A stretch of 64,000 nt of DNA. Source: Hyphomonas sp. CY54-11-8 (lineage in GTDB: Bacteria > Pseudomonadota > Alphaproteobacteria > Caulobacterales > Hyphomonadaceae). Below, one piece after another: positions 43,118 through 51,664 of this stretch (within the stretch, counting starts at the first letter, position 1; each line of letters starts with the position of its first letter). A program made the translations under genes and the position numbers. Below the pieces are notes generated by a model that searched no databases, had not been told where the DNA came from, and saw nothing but the letters and a program-made list of their open reading frames with translations. The DNA lies in assembly GCF_000682735.1 (NCBI RefSeq), contig NZ_AWFD01000005.1, positions 1-64,000 of the forward strand, read 5' to 3'.

Positions 43118-43531
43118 TCACTTGTCTGCGCGGCCAAGCCCCATCTTCTTGGCAAGCTTTGAGCGTTGGCGGGAATAGCCCGGCGCGACCATCGGATAGT
43201 CTGCCGGCAAGCCCCATTTGGCGCGGTATTCTTCCGGCGACATGTCGTACGAGGTGCGTAGATGGCGCTTCAGGGATTTGAACTTCTTCCCGTCCTCCAG
43301 GCAGATCAGGAAATTGTCGGACACGGATTTCGCAACAGGTACAGCAGGTTTGGGCTGCTGGGGCTGGGCTTCATTGCCCGCAACGGAAGACAGCGACTTG
43401 TGAACCAGACGGATCAGGTCCGGCAGGTCTTCTGAAGCGACCGTGTTGTTGCCGACATACGCCGCCACGATCTTTGAAGCATATTCGACCAGGGCCTGTT
43501 CGCCCCGTTCACCCGTTTTTGCGTCTGACAC
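43118..43531 (-). CDS. MucR/Ros-family transcriptional regulator
   Basis: A 137-residue MucR-type DNA-binding protein. The N-terminal oligomerisation part has ALVEYASKIVAAYVGNNTVA. The C-terminal zinc-finger region is CLEDGKKFKSLKRHLRTSYDMSPEEYRAKWGLPADYPMVAPGYSRQRS. The finger reads Cys-x2-Asp rather than Cys-x2-Cys, a variant known in MucR proteins. MucR proteins silence or tune cell-cycle and surface genes together with CtrA. GTG 43531 is preferred (GGGGG upstream); ATG 43561 is possible. Confidence 0.88.
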   Translation of the reverse strand: MSDAKTGERGEQALVEYASKIVAAYVGNNTVASEDLPDLIRLVHKSLSSVAGNEAQPQQPKPAVPVAKSVSDNFLICLEDGKKFKSLKRHLRTSYDMSPEEYRAKWGLPADYPMVAPGYSRQRSKLAKKMGLGRADK

Positions 43532-43597
43532 CTGCTTGCCCCCTGCAACCCAGCTAACCATCAGCAACTAGTCACGGCCCGACAAACGTAAATCCCC

Positions 43598-43640
43598 AAA
43601 AAGCAGACGCGGCCCCTGCCATACCAGCAGGGGCCGCGTC
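43598..43640 (-). terminator. Rho-independent terminator of the antiporter operon
   Basis: A long stem GACGCGGCCCCTGC / GGCAGGGGCCGCGTC with a six-base loop is followed on the minus strand by TGCTTTTTGG. It lies 27 bases after the last antiporter gene and isolates mucR downstream. Confidence 0.88.
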
Positions 43641-43666
43641 AGTGCCTTGGTTTCAGGCAGGCTTGT

Positions 43667-45430
43667 CTAACCAACAGCCATGAAGGACAGGAGCAGGACA
43701 ATGCCAAGCAGGGCCGCCGTCCAGATCGTCATCGCACCGTTCAGCACTCCGCCGCGGGCCAGTTCACCGCGCGGACTGAACGCCGCTTCGATCCAGTTGT
43801 AGGCACGGCTTGTGATCCGGAAGAAGGCCGCCGTCATCGCCGGACCTGCCTTGCCCCACACCGTTCCGGCCCAGGTGACCAGACTGTAGCCCACTTTGCG
43901 GTAGGACCAGTCGCTGTCGAGGATCACGCCACGTTTCTCCGGCGGGTAAACGTGGAAACGCTTCAGCAGGACGAAGGCAAAGATGGCGAAGATCAGCAGC
44001 TGGAACTGCGTGATGATGTGATCGAACGAGAACAGGTGGTGATGGGAATAGCCCATCGCCTCCTCTCTGTAAGGCAGCAGGCCGTAAAGCCATTCATGGC
44101 CGAAGCCCGGGAACAGCGCCGGCAGGCCGAGGAAGATGCACAGGAACGCCGCGATGCCCATCGCCAGCAGCATGTTGAACGGTGCTTCCTTCACGCGCAG
44201 GCCACTGTCATGGCCGAAAAAGGCGTAATACGGGATCTTGATGCCCGAATGCTCAAGCACACCAGCCGAGGCGAACATGAGCATCAGGAAGATCACCGCA
44301 TAGCCGGCGGTGGCCACTTCCGAGATGATCATCGACTTGGTCACAAAGGCGGAGAACAGCGGGAAGGCAGAAATCGCCATTGCACCGATGATGCAGAACA
44401 GGGTCGTCCACGGCATGGACCGGTGCAGACCGCCCAGCTGGCTCGCCTTCACGGTACCGGTACGATAAAGCACGGCGCCCATCGACATCATCAGCAGGCC
44501 TTTAAAGAAGATATCCGCAAAGGCGTGGGCTGCGACGCCATTGATCGCCAACGGCGTACCGATGCCGACACCGCAGACCATGAAGCCGACCTGGTTGTTG
44601 ATCGAATAGGACAGCACGCGGCGCAGATCGTTTTCGATCACGGCAAAGAAGACCGGGAACACGGTCATGATGGCGCCGATCCAGACCAGGTGCTCCTGCC
44701 CCGGGAACATGCGGGCCAGCGCATAAACGGCCAGTTTGGTCGTGTAGACCGACAGGACGACCGAGCCGACCACGGTCGCCTTCGGATACGCATCCTGCAG
44801 CCAGTTGTGCAGCAGCGGGAACGCCGCCTTGATGCCGAAGGCGATGAAGATGAACAGCACGCCCGGATCGGAAAGATCGGTGAAGGCTTCCAGCGAAAGG
44901 TCGCCGCGGGACTTCAGGACGTAAGCGAGACCATTCAGCAGCAGGACGCCGGACAGGACCTGCACGCCCAGATACCGCATAGCGGCGAAATAGGCTGCCC
45001 GCGTCTGCGCCCGCAGGATCAGGAAGACCGAGCTGATCGCCGTCAGTTCCCAGAACACGAACAGGGTCATCAGGTCGCCGGCCAGCGTCGCGGCGACGGC
45101 AGCGCCGGCGTAGAACAGCGCGGCCCCATCCTGGATCCGGTCATCGGAATGCAGGGCGTAGATGCCATTCAGCACGGCAGCGATCAGGAACGCCAGGCTG
45201 AAGATGAAGTTCAGCGCATCAACGCGGTAGAGCACCATTTTCAGGCCGAGCACCTGCGTCGTCACGAGATCCATGTTCTGCGGGGCGAAGACCAGCAGCA
45301 ACAGCGCCAGAAGCGGCGCAGCAATGGTCACCACCTGGCGCGCCTGGCGCATGGTGATGAACAGGCTCGCGACGCCTGCGATGATCAGCACCCATCCGGG
45401 ATTGAGACCTGCCAGCATGGACGGCATCAC
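43667..45430 (-). CDS. Cation/proton antiporter MnhD/NuoL-like subunit (third copy)
   Basis: A 587-residue membrane protein with about 14-16 helices of the proton-pumping quinone-oxidoreductase/antiporter family. Conserved Lys/Glu positions appear in the LMTLFVFWELTAISS block (~122), AFGIKAAFPLLHNWLQDAYPKA (~207) and AAHAFADIFFKGLLM (~310). A C-terminal extension after ~490 has two more helices. It is last in the operon, joined to the small membrane protein gene by ATGA. It is one of three such subunits. It probably replaces part of MnhA, but the MnhA-typical C-terminal domains are encoded separately by the DUF4040 gene. Confidence 0.88.
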   Translation of the reverse strand: MMPSMLAGLNPGWVLIIAGVASLFITMRQARQVVTIAAPLLALLLLVFAPQNMDLVTTQVLGLKMVLYRVDALNFIFSLAFLIAAVLNGIYALHSDDRIQDGAALFYAGAAVAATLAGDLMTLFVFWELTAISSVFLILRAQTRAAYFAAMRYLGVQVLSGVLLLNGLAYVLKSRGDLSLEAFTDLSDPGVLFIFIAFGIKAAFPLLHNWLQDAYPKATVVGSVVLSVYTTKLAVYALARMFPGQEHLVWIGAIMTVFPVFFAVIENDLRRVLSYSINNQVGFMVCGVGIGTPLAINGVAAHAFADIFFKGLLMMSMGAVLYRTGTVKASQLGGLHRSMPWTTLFCIIGAMAISAFPLFSAFVTKSMIISEVATAGYAVIFLMLMFASAGVLEHSGIKIPYYAFFGHDSGLRVKEAPFNMLLAMGIAAFLCIFLGLPALFPGFGHEWLYGLLPYREEAMGYSHHHLFSFDHIITQFQLLIFAIFAFVLLKRFHVYPPEKRGVILDSDWSYRKVGYSLVTWAGTVWGKAGPAMTAAFFRITSRAYNWIEAAFSPRGELARGGVLNGAMTIWTAALLGIVLLLSFMAVG

Positions 45431-45870
45431 GCGTCTCCCTCGGAAGTGTGGTGCGGCGCCGGCAGGTCATCTGCCATCGGCGCATCCGGATCGATGCCTT
45501 CAGGCGGTCCACCTGCATCGCCGTAATAGTTTTCGTCCCGGCGCAGCAGGTGGCCCAGCGGCCAGCCCATGATCACGGCGAACGCGAAACAGACAAAGCC
45601 CCAGACGCCATAGAAACCGGCATAATTGGCAAAGTTCAGGTACTCATGCCGCGCATGGAAGAAGTCGACAGAAATGACGGCCAGCGCCAGAACCATCAAC
45701 ACATAGAAGATGATGTTGCCGATGCCCTTGCGGTGCGTCCAGCCGAACAGGATCTTCGACAGCGGATGAATGCCGTCTTCCGACGGTGTGTTCAGATTGT
45801 GCACGGACTCTGCCGCACGCTTCACGAAGCGGCCGGAATTGTCGCGGCCATTTTCGGTCGGGTCGCTCAT
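45427..45870 (-). CDS. Small membrane protein embedded in the antiporter operon
   Basis: A 147-residue protein of no recognised family, with a hydrophilic N-terminus (to ~48), two hydrophobic helices (about 53-70 and 85-107) and an acidic, proline-rich C-terminal tail. It starts in ATGA overlap with the upstream D subunit and ends in ATGA overlap with the downstream one, so it is almost surely translated with them. It may be an accessory or assembly subunit of the complex. ATG 45870 is the coupled start; the frame open to 45966 is antisense overlap only. Confidence 0.78.
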   Translation of the reverse strand: MSDPTENGRDNSGRFVKRAAESVHNLNTPSEDGIHPLSKILFGWTHRKGIGNIIFYVLMVLALAVISVDFFHARHEYLNFANYAGFYGVWGFVCFAFAVIMGWPLGHLLRRDENYYGDAGGPPEGIDPDAPMADDLPAPHHTSEGDA

Positions 45871-47375
45871 GGCTGGCCTCCATCCGCGATGTATTCGACG
45901 CGATCCCCAACGGTCGGGGACAGGAATTTCGAAATCGGGCCGACCGCGAAGAACAGGATGATACACAGCGTGGCCGTGATCAGCGGCGCGACAACAGTGG
46001 GCATCGGGGCGCCGTCCGGACGTTTGAACGGCTTCGGTTCCTTCGTGCCGGGCGGCGGCAACAGCGCCAGCAGCGGGATCGGCAGCAGGTAGGCGATGTT
46101 CAGCAGCGACGAGGCGATCAGGACCAGAGACAGGTAGACATTGCCGTGGTCGATGGCGCCCTGCATCAGCTCATACTTCGGCCAGGCACCGGCGAACGGC
46201 GGCAGGCCGATGATAGACATGGAGCCGATCATGAAGGCAATGAAGACCAGCGGCATCTTCCGGCCGAGGCCGCGCATGTCGGAAATATTGGTCAGGCCCG
46301 TGGCGACGTAGATGGCGCCCGCGCACATGAACAGCGTCATCTTGCCGGCGGCGTGGGCAGCGATCTGAAGGCTGCCGCCGAGCCAACCGGCTGGATCCGC
46401 CAGCATCGCACCAGCGACGACATAGGAGAGCTGCGCAATCGTCGAATAAGCAAGCCGCGCCTTCAGATTGTCCTTTGTCATGGCGACCAGCGAGCCGACC
46501 ACCATGGTGAAACAGGCCACCCAGAGCACGAACTCGCGCGCGGGCGTCGCCTCCAGCAGGTCGGTCCCGAAGATGAAGATGGCGATCTTCATGATCGTGA
46601 ACACACCGGCCTTCACGACGGCCACGGCGTGCAGCAGGGCCGAGACCGGCGTCGGCGCAACCATGGCATTGGGCAGCCAGAAATGGACCGGCATCAGCGC
46701 CGCCTTGCCGACACCGAAGGCAAACAGGATCAGCAGCGCGCTGGCGACCGCCGGGCTGATGTCCACACCGGCGAGGAGACCGCCCGGCACGAAATCGAGG
46801 TTCTGCCCGGCAAGGACCCAGGTCCACATCACAGCTGGCAGAAGCAAGCCGATCGAGGTGCCCATCAGGGTCAGCAGGTAGATGCGTCCGCCGCGCTTGG
46901 CCGCGGCATCGCCCTTATGGGTCACCAGCGGGAAGGTCGACAGCGTCAGCACTTCGTAAAAAACAAACAGCGTGAACAGGTTGGCCGACATGGCGACGCC
47001 CAGGGCGCCGAAAATGGCGATGGCGAAGCAGATGTAGAAACGCGTCTGGTTCCGCTCTCGGTTCCCGCGCATGTAACCGACCGAATAGAACGAGTTCACG
47101 ATCCACAGGCCGCTGGCCACAAGAGCGAACAACATGCCCAGCGGTTCCAGCTTGAAGGCGAGGCTGAGGCCCGGCGCCGCCTGACCAAGGTTCAGTTCCG
47201 GGCGCTCCCCGCCTGCCACGTGCATGGTCAGCAGGATGATCACGACAAACAGGATGCCTGCGCCGGTGAAGGTCACCCCTTCCCGCAGGTTCGGTGACCA
47301 ACCCATCACGGCAATGCCGGCCGCAATCAGCAGCGGCAGGACAAGCGCGGCGAGGATCAGGGTCTCAGGGCTCAT
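45867..47375 (-). CDS. Cation/proton antiporter MnhD-like subunit (second copy)
   Basis: A 502-residue NuoL/M/N-family protein with about 14 helices. Channel residues are seen in LFTLFVFYEVLTLSTFPLV (Glu ~135), VGKAALMPVHFWLPNAMVAP (Lys ~222) and AHAAGKMTLFMCAG (Lys ~339). It conducts protons as part of the multisubunit antiporter. ATGA overlaps join it to the genes on both sides. Confidence 0.9.
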   Translation of the reverse strand: MSPETLILAALVLPLLIAAGIAVMGWSPNLREGVTFTGAGILFVVIILLTMHVAGGERPELNLGQAAPGLSLAFKLEPLGMLFALVASGLWIVNSFYSVGYMRGNRERNQTRFYICFAIAIFGALGVAMSANLFTLFVFYEVLTLSTFPLVTHKGDAAAKRGGRIYLLTLMGTSIGLLLPAVMWTWVLAGQNLDFVPGGLLAGVDISPAVASALLILFAFGVGKAALMPVHFWLPNAMVAPTPVSALLHAVAVVKAGVFTIMKIAIFIFGTDLLEATPAREFVLWVACFTMVVGSLVAMTKDNLKARLAYSTIAQLSYVVAGAMLADPAGWLGGSLQIAAHAAGKMTLFMCAGAIYVATGLTNISDMRGLGRKMPLVFIAFMIGSMSIIGLPPFAGAWPKYELMQGAIDHGNVYLSLVLIASSLLNIAYLLPIPLLALLPPPGTKEPKPFKRPDGAPMPTVVAPLITATLCIILFFAVGPISKFLSPTVGDRVEYIADGGQP

Positions 47376-48904
47376 CGGAACGCCTCCACACCGAAGGCTG
47401 CAGCGGCCGCGTCACGCGCGAGGCCGAGCGGGAAGTCCGCCGCGATGCCGAAATACAGATTGGCCAGCGCCAGGATCCAGAGCGGAACAAGCAGGAGGAC
47501 CGGTGCCTCCTTGCGTGTCTTTCGCGGATTAACCGGAGGCTGGAAGAACACCGCCTCCAGAACGCGGCCCATATAGATCACCGCCAGGAAGGACGAGAAC
47601 ACGACAAGGCCGACGGCCCACCAGAGGCCCTGGTCGAACAGGGCGAAGCCGAGCTGGAGCTTCGACTGGAAGCCCGCCGTCAGCGGCACGCCGATCAGCG
47701 ACAGCGCAGCAATGGCAAATGCCGTCATGGTCCACGGTGCTGACCGGCCAAGTCCGGCAAAGTCCCGTATCGTCGTGCCCTGGTAGGTCAGGACCACGCC
47801 GGCGACCGCCATGAACAGCGCGCCTTTCATCATGGCATGGTTGACCAGGTGGAACAGGCCAGCTGAGAGGCCCGCCGTCGTGCCGATCGAGACGCCGAGG
47901 ATCATGTAACCGACCTGCGCCACTGAGGAATATGCGAGGATCCTGCGCACATCGGTCTGGAACACCGCCTGGAAGCTGCAGACCACCATGGCCGCAATGC
48001 CAAGCGGCATGAGGATCGCGCTGAAGGCGGAAATCTCGAAGCCATAGTCCGGACGGAAGACGGTGAACAGGAACCGGATCAACGCATAGAGTGCAACCTT
48101 GGTCGCCGTCGCCGACAGGAACATCGTCACGAAGGTCGGGCTGTAGGAATAGGCATTCGGCAACCACTGGTGCAGCGGCCACATCGCGGCTTTGAGGCCG
48201 AGGCCAACAAGGATGAAGGCAAAGCCCGCCTGCACGCTGCGATGCCCGGCCAGTTCCGGAAGCAGCGTGGAAATCTGGTACATGTTCAGCGTACCGGTCG
48301 CGGCATAAAGGAAGCCGATACCGATGATGTAGAAGCTGGCGCCAAGCGTACCCATGATGAGGTAGTTGAAGGCGGCCGGCAGGGCCCGGCGGTCACGTCC
48401 CGATCCAAGCGCAACGAGCACATAGGTCGAGATCGAGGAAATCTCGAGGAAGACGAAGAGGTTGAACGCGTCGCCCGTGATCGCCACACCGTTGAGGCCC
48501 GCGAAACAGACGAGGAAAGCGGAATAGAACAGTGCCCGCTTCCGCTTGGGGATTTCCGCAACAACGGTCGGCCAGGAGAAGACCGAGGCCAGCAGGCCAA
48601 TCGTCGTGACGATCAGCAGGATCATGGCGTTCAGCGCATCGACGCGCAGCTCGATGCCCAGCGGCACAGGCCAGCGGCCGACCTCGTACGAAACAACACC
48701 GATCGGCGACGTCTGCACCAGGCCGAGCAGGATGAGCGCGAACAGGAAGCTGATGCCCGTCGCCGCAATAGAGATCAGCCACGCAATGCGGCCTGTCGGT
48801 ACAAGTGCCAGCAATGGCGCCAGGAACAGCGGCACCATGACGAGCAGCGGCGCGGCATGCGACAGCGCCCAGGCTGGCGCAGCATTCAGAATAGCGTCGA
48901 TCAT
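47372..48904 (-). CDS. mnhD: Cation/proton antiporter subunit D (first copy)
   Basis: A 510-residue membrane subunit of about 14 helices. It has the proton-channel motifs AFNLFVFLEISSISTYVLV (Glu ~145), GLGLKAAMWPLHQWLPNAYS (Lys ~248) and LVNHAMMKGALFMAVAG (Lys ~368). Position directly after subunits B and C matches MnhD/MrpD, or MbhH in Mbh-type complexes. ATGA overlaps join it to subunit C and to the second D copy. Confidence 0.92.
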   Translation of the reverse strand: MIDAILNAAPAWALSHAAPLLVMVPLFLAPLLALVPTGRIAWLISIAATGISFLFALILLGLVQTSPIGVVSYEVGRWPVPLGIELRVDALNAMILLIVTTIGLLASVFSWPTVVAEIPKRKRALFYSAFLVCFAGLNGVAITGDAFNLFVFLEISSISTYVLVALGSGRDRRALPAAFNYLIMGTLGASFYIIGIGFLYAATGTLNMYQISTLLPELAGHRSVQAGFAFILVGLGLKAAMWPLHQWLPNAYSYSPTFVTMFLSATATKVALYALIRFLFTVFRPDYGFEISAFSAILMPLGIAAMVVCSFQAVFQTDVRRILAYSSVAQVGYMILGVSIGTTAGLSAGLFHLVNHAMMKGALFMAVAGVVLTYQGTTIRDFAGLGRSAPWTMTAFAIAALSLIGVPLTAGFQSKLQLGFALFDQGLWWAVGLVVFSSFLAVIYMGRVLEAVFFQPPVNPRKTRKEAPVLLLVPLWILALANLYFGIAADFPLGLARDAAAAAFGVEAFR

Positions 48905-49425
48905 GCGGTCGCCTCGCTCACGGCTTTTTCCGCCTCGGCGTGCTGGGCCAGTGCGGTTTCAAGATCGATTTCATTCACTTCGTCATTCTCGATCGAGCCA
49001 TAGGCTTCCCGGATGCGCACGACGAGGGCGAGGCCGACCGACAAGGTCGCCACACCGACGACGATGGCCGTCAGCATCAGGACGTGCGGCAGCGGGTTGG
49101 AATAGGTATTGGTCAGGTGCGCCACGCGTTCGGCATGTTCCCCGCCTGCGGCCAGCACGGCATCGAGCGCCGCATGGCCGCCTTCTGTCTCCGCGCCGTG
49201 ACCAGCGCCATGATGTTCAATGGCATCATCACCGAACAGGATGGGCGCGGTGCCGCCGGAGACTTTGCCGAGGGTCACATAGAACAGACAGATCGTCGTC
49301 TGGAACAGGCCGAGGCCAACCATCCGCTTGATCAGGTTCTGGGACGCAAAAGTGATGTAGAGGCCGATCATCATCAGGACGATGACGACCCAGTAGTTCG
49401 CGCGTTCGAGCAGGAATTCCAGCAT
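48901..49425 (-). CDS. mnhC: Antiporter subunit C (NuoK-like) with a His-rich insertion
   Basis: A 174-residue NuoK/MnhC-like protein, longer than the usual ~110-125. Helices 1 and 2 (LLERANYWVVIVLMMIGLYI and the KRMVGLGLFQTTICLFYVTLG region) are followed by a soluble insertion (about 65-110) rich in His, Gly, Ala and Glu. The third helix (PLPHVLMLTAIVVGVATLSVGLALVV) then follows, with an acidic C-terminal tail. The insertion (EHHGAGHGAETEGGH and onward) could bind metal or dock to another subunit. Three bases separate it from mnhB. Confidence 0.9.
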   Translation of the reverse strand: MLEFLLERANYWVVIVLMMIGLYITFASQNLIKRMVGLGLFQTTICLFYVTLGKVSGGTAPILFGDDAIEHHGAGHGAETEGGHAALDAVLAAGGEHAERVAHLTNTYSNPLPHVLMLTAIVVGVATLSVGLALVVRIREAYGSIENDEVNEIDLETALAQHAEAEKAVSEATA

Positions 49426-49428
49426 GGC

Positions 49429-49881
49429 TTACCAGTCCTCGTCGCGGATTTCGGCCACGCGGCCGGCAAAGGCATAGAAGATCGTCAGCATCGCACCAGA
49501 CACGCCGCAAAGCACGCCGAGTTCGATCCCGAGAATGCCGATGTGCTGGCCGTGGTGCTCGCCGGGCGGCTCATGGAACAGGGCCTGGTATTCCAGATAG
49601 TGGCCGCCTTGCAGCATCGCCCAGAAGCCGACGCCGGCATAGATCATCACGCCGACTGCAGCGAGTGAGCGGGTGAAGACCGGCGGCACGGCGCGCATGG
49701 CTGCCGGCACCCCGAAGACGAGTGCATAAAGGATGACGGCGACGGCAATGATGACACCCGCCTGGAAGCCGCCACCGGGGCCGAAGTCACCGTGGAACTG
49801 AACATAGAAGGCAAACATGGTGATCACGGGGATCAGCATCTTAGCGATGACGCGCAGGATGACGTGGTGATCGGTGTTCAT
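49429..49881 (-). CDS. mnhB: Antiporter subunit B
   Basis: A 150-residue MnhB-family protein of four helices with the conserved FGPGGGFQAGVIIAVAVILYALVFG block (~32-56). An extra His/Glu-containing loop lies at about 103-117 (EPPGEHHGQH). It overlaps the upstream DUF4040 gene by ATGA and is followed by subunit C after three bases. Confidence 0.92.
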   Translation of the reverse strand: MNTDHHVILRVIAKMLIPVITMFAFYVQFHGDFGPGGGFQAGVIIAVAVILYALVFGVPAAMRAVPPVFTRSLAAVGVMIYAGVGFWAMLQGGHYLEYQALFHEPPGEHHGQHIGILGIELGVLCGVSGAMLTIFYAFAGRVAEIRDEDW

Positions 49882-50519
49882 GAGGGATCCTCATCACTTG
49901 CGGCCGAAGCCTTGCGTGTACTGTGATCACCCGAACGGCCTTCATTGCGGATACGCTCAGCCAGCGAGCGCTCGCCAAAACCGAGCAGCAGCGCGACGGC
50001 AAGGCCGGCGGTAAATACAACGCACGTTTCGCCCAGCGTATCGAAGCCACGATAGCTGCCGAGGACCGGGGTTACGACGTTCGGGATGCCCGTTTCGAAC
50101 CAGGCCACCTGAAGATAAGTGAGCCCCACGCCCGCATTGGCCGGCGAGGACGCATCGCCAAGGGCCGGAAGGTCCACAGTTGCGTAGATCAGGGCGGCGC
50201 CGGTCGCGAGGCAGACAAGCAGCGGGCCAAGGCGGAAGAAGAGCTTTTCCGGTTTCGCCGTGCGTGAGGTAAGCAGCATGGCACCCAGCAGGACGACCGT
50301 CGACATGCCGGCGCCGACGGCAGCCTCCGTAAAGGCGACGTCGACCGCGTCGACAGCGACATACCAGGCGGCGGACACGAGCGAGTAAATGCCAGACAGC
50401 ATCACGATCGCGAACAGGCTGCGCATCCGGGCAATCGCCACACCGGTCGCAAACAGGATGGCGAGCAGGAAAATGTTGACGAGGACGATACCGAAATCGC
50501 CGTTGAACATGCTGTGCAT
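49878..50519 (-). CDS. DUF4040/MbhE fusion subunit (MnhA C-terminal equivalent)
   Basis: A 213-residue membrane protein joining two parts usually found at the C-terminus of MnhA or as MbhD and MbhE. The N-terminal DUF4040 domain has a TEAAVGAGMSTVVLLGAML block (~64). The second domain has the VAWFETGIPNVVTPVLGSYRGFDTLGETCVVFTAGLAVALL block typical of MbhE/MnhB-N regions. It fills the gap left by the missing full-length MnhA. ATG 50519 overlaps the mnhG stop by one base, and the gene overlaps mnhB by ATGA. Confidence 0.85.
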   Translation of the reverse strand: MHSMFNGDFGIVLVNIFLLAILFATGVAIARMRSLFAIVMLSGIYSLVSAAWYVAVDAVDVAFTEAAVGAGMSTVVLLGAMLLTSRTAKPEKLFFRLGPLLVCLATGAALIYATVDLPALGDASSPANAGVGLTYLQVAWFETGIPNVVTPVLGSYRGFDTLGETCVVFTAGLAVALLLGFGERSLAERIRNEGRSGDHSTRKASAASDEDPS

Positions 50520-50890
50520 CAGGCGTCCTCCCCTTCCGCTTCAGACGTTCCGACCCGGCCGATGATCGGCTGGACACCGGCGGTGTGGGCCGCATTGGCC
50601 AGCGCATGCGACGCGGTCGGGCTGGTCAGGAAGATGAAGACGCAGATCGCGAACAGTTTGGAGATGACCAGCCAGCCCGGCGACAGCAGCATCATGCCGA
50701 ACAGCACCAATGCGGCGCCCGATGTGTCTGTGATCGAGGCGGCATGCAGGCGGGTATAGATGTCCGGGAAACGCAACACCCCAACTGTGCCGATGACACA
50801 AAGGATGGATCCGCCGAGGCACAGAAGTGCGCCCAGCGGGAAGCGGATCATTTCCCAGTATCCGTGAAGGTCAGCAAGGAACTCAGCCAT
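50519..50890 (-). CDS. mnhG: Antiporter subunit G
   Basis: A 123-residue MnhG/MrpG-family protein of three helices with the conserved GTVGVLRFPDIYTRLHAASITDTSGAALVLFGMM block (~34-67). It overlaps mnhF by 8 bases and the DUF4040 gene by one. It is a small structural subunit of the antiporter. Confidence 0.93.
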   Translation of the reverse strand: MAEFLADLHGYWEMIRFPLGALLCLGGSILCVIGTVGVLRFPDIYTRLHAASITDTSGAALVLFGMMLLSPGWLVISKLFAICVFIFLTSPTASHALANAAHTAGVQPIIGRVGTSEAEGEDA

Positions 50891-51179
50891 CGGCGTTGCC
50901 TCCCTGCCCGCGGCGCACCAGCGGCACCTGGAACGACCGGTAACGGAAGAACTTCAGGATCGCGATCGTCGAAACGAAGTTGATCAGCGCATAGGTAATG
51001 GCAATGTCGAGGAATTCCGGACGGTCCATCACAAAGCCCAGAAGGCCGAGCGCCAGCACGGTTTTCGTGCCGAAGGAGTTCACCGCCAGGATGCGGTCAT
51101 AAAGCGTCGGCCCGATAAAGGCGCGCAGCAGGAGCAGCGCCATTCCAAACAGGATCGCGATCAGCGCGGCGGCGGTCAT
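50883..51179 (-). CDS. mnhF: Antiporter subunit F
   Basis: A 98-residue MnhF/MrpF protein of three helices with the conserved LRAFIGPTLYDRILAVNSFGTKTVL block and a late FLDIAITYALINFVSTIAILKFF block. It starts in ATGA overlap with mnhE. Confidence 0.93.
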   Translation of the reverse strand: MTAAALIAILFGMALLLLRAFIGPTLYDRILAVNSFGTKTVLALGLLGFVMDRPEFLDIAITYALINFVSTIAILKFFRYRSFQVPLVRRGQGGNADG

Positions 51180-51664
51180 GCAGCAGCTCCCTTTCCGTCA
51201 ATCGCGCGGGCAGAGCGCTGGTCCATTTCAACAAAAGCTTCCGGCTGGGAATCCTGTTCGTACAGTCCGTGCACCAGCAGCTTGTCGCCTTCGATCTCCA
51301 CCGTCACGGTGCCCGGCGTCAGCGTGATCGAGTTGGCGAATGTCACCTTGGCGAGGTCCGATTTGCAGATCGTCTTCACCTTCACCAGCGCCGGCGCGAT
51401 ATCAAGGTCCGCCTTCACGCAGGCGCGGATGACGCTGATATTCGCCTTGACGATCTCCTTGGCCAGCCAGGGAAAGTAAAGGAGGAAACCGACAAGGCGC
51501 ACATAGGGCGAGCCTTCACGGTCAATGATGTCCAGCCTGTAGGCCAGAATGCACGTCACGATGAGCGAGATGCCGCCCAATGAAAGAATCAACGGGGTAT
51601 TGTGGCCGGACATTCCGAGCCAGAACGCCGCCAAAGCCAGTACCAGCCCCAGAAAATACGCCAC
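51176..51664 (-). CDS. mnhE: Antiporter subunit E, first gene of the operon
   Basis: A 162-residue MnhE/MrpE-family protein with two or three N-terminal helices. It carries the family's PWLAKEIVKANISVIRAC and LAKVTFANSITLTPGTVTVEIEGDKLLVHGL blocks. It is the first gene of a ten-gene minus-strand operon. GTG 51664 is chosen because GAGGG lies six bases upstream; TTG 51670 touches that site and is less likely. Confidence 0.92.
   Translation of the reverse strand: MAYFLGLVLALAAFWLGMSGHNTPLILSLGGISLIVTCILAYRLDIIDREGSPYVRLVGFLLYFPWLAKEIVKANISVIRACVKADLDIAPALVKVKTICKSDLAKVTFANSITLTPGTVTVEIEGDKLLVHGLYEQDSQPEAFVEMDQRSARAIDGKGAAA

Noticed and set aside
45786-47297. 503-residue plus-strand open frame opposite the second antiporter D subunit
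   Set aside because: Its composition (runs of Arg, Gln, His and Asp) is typical of antisense frames of hydrophobic genes, and the opposite strand is clearly coding.
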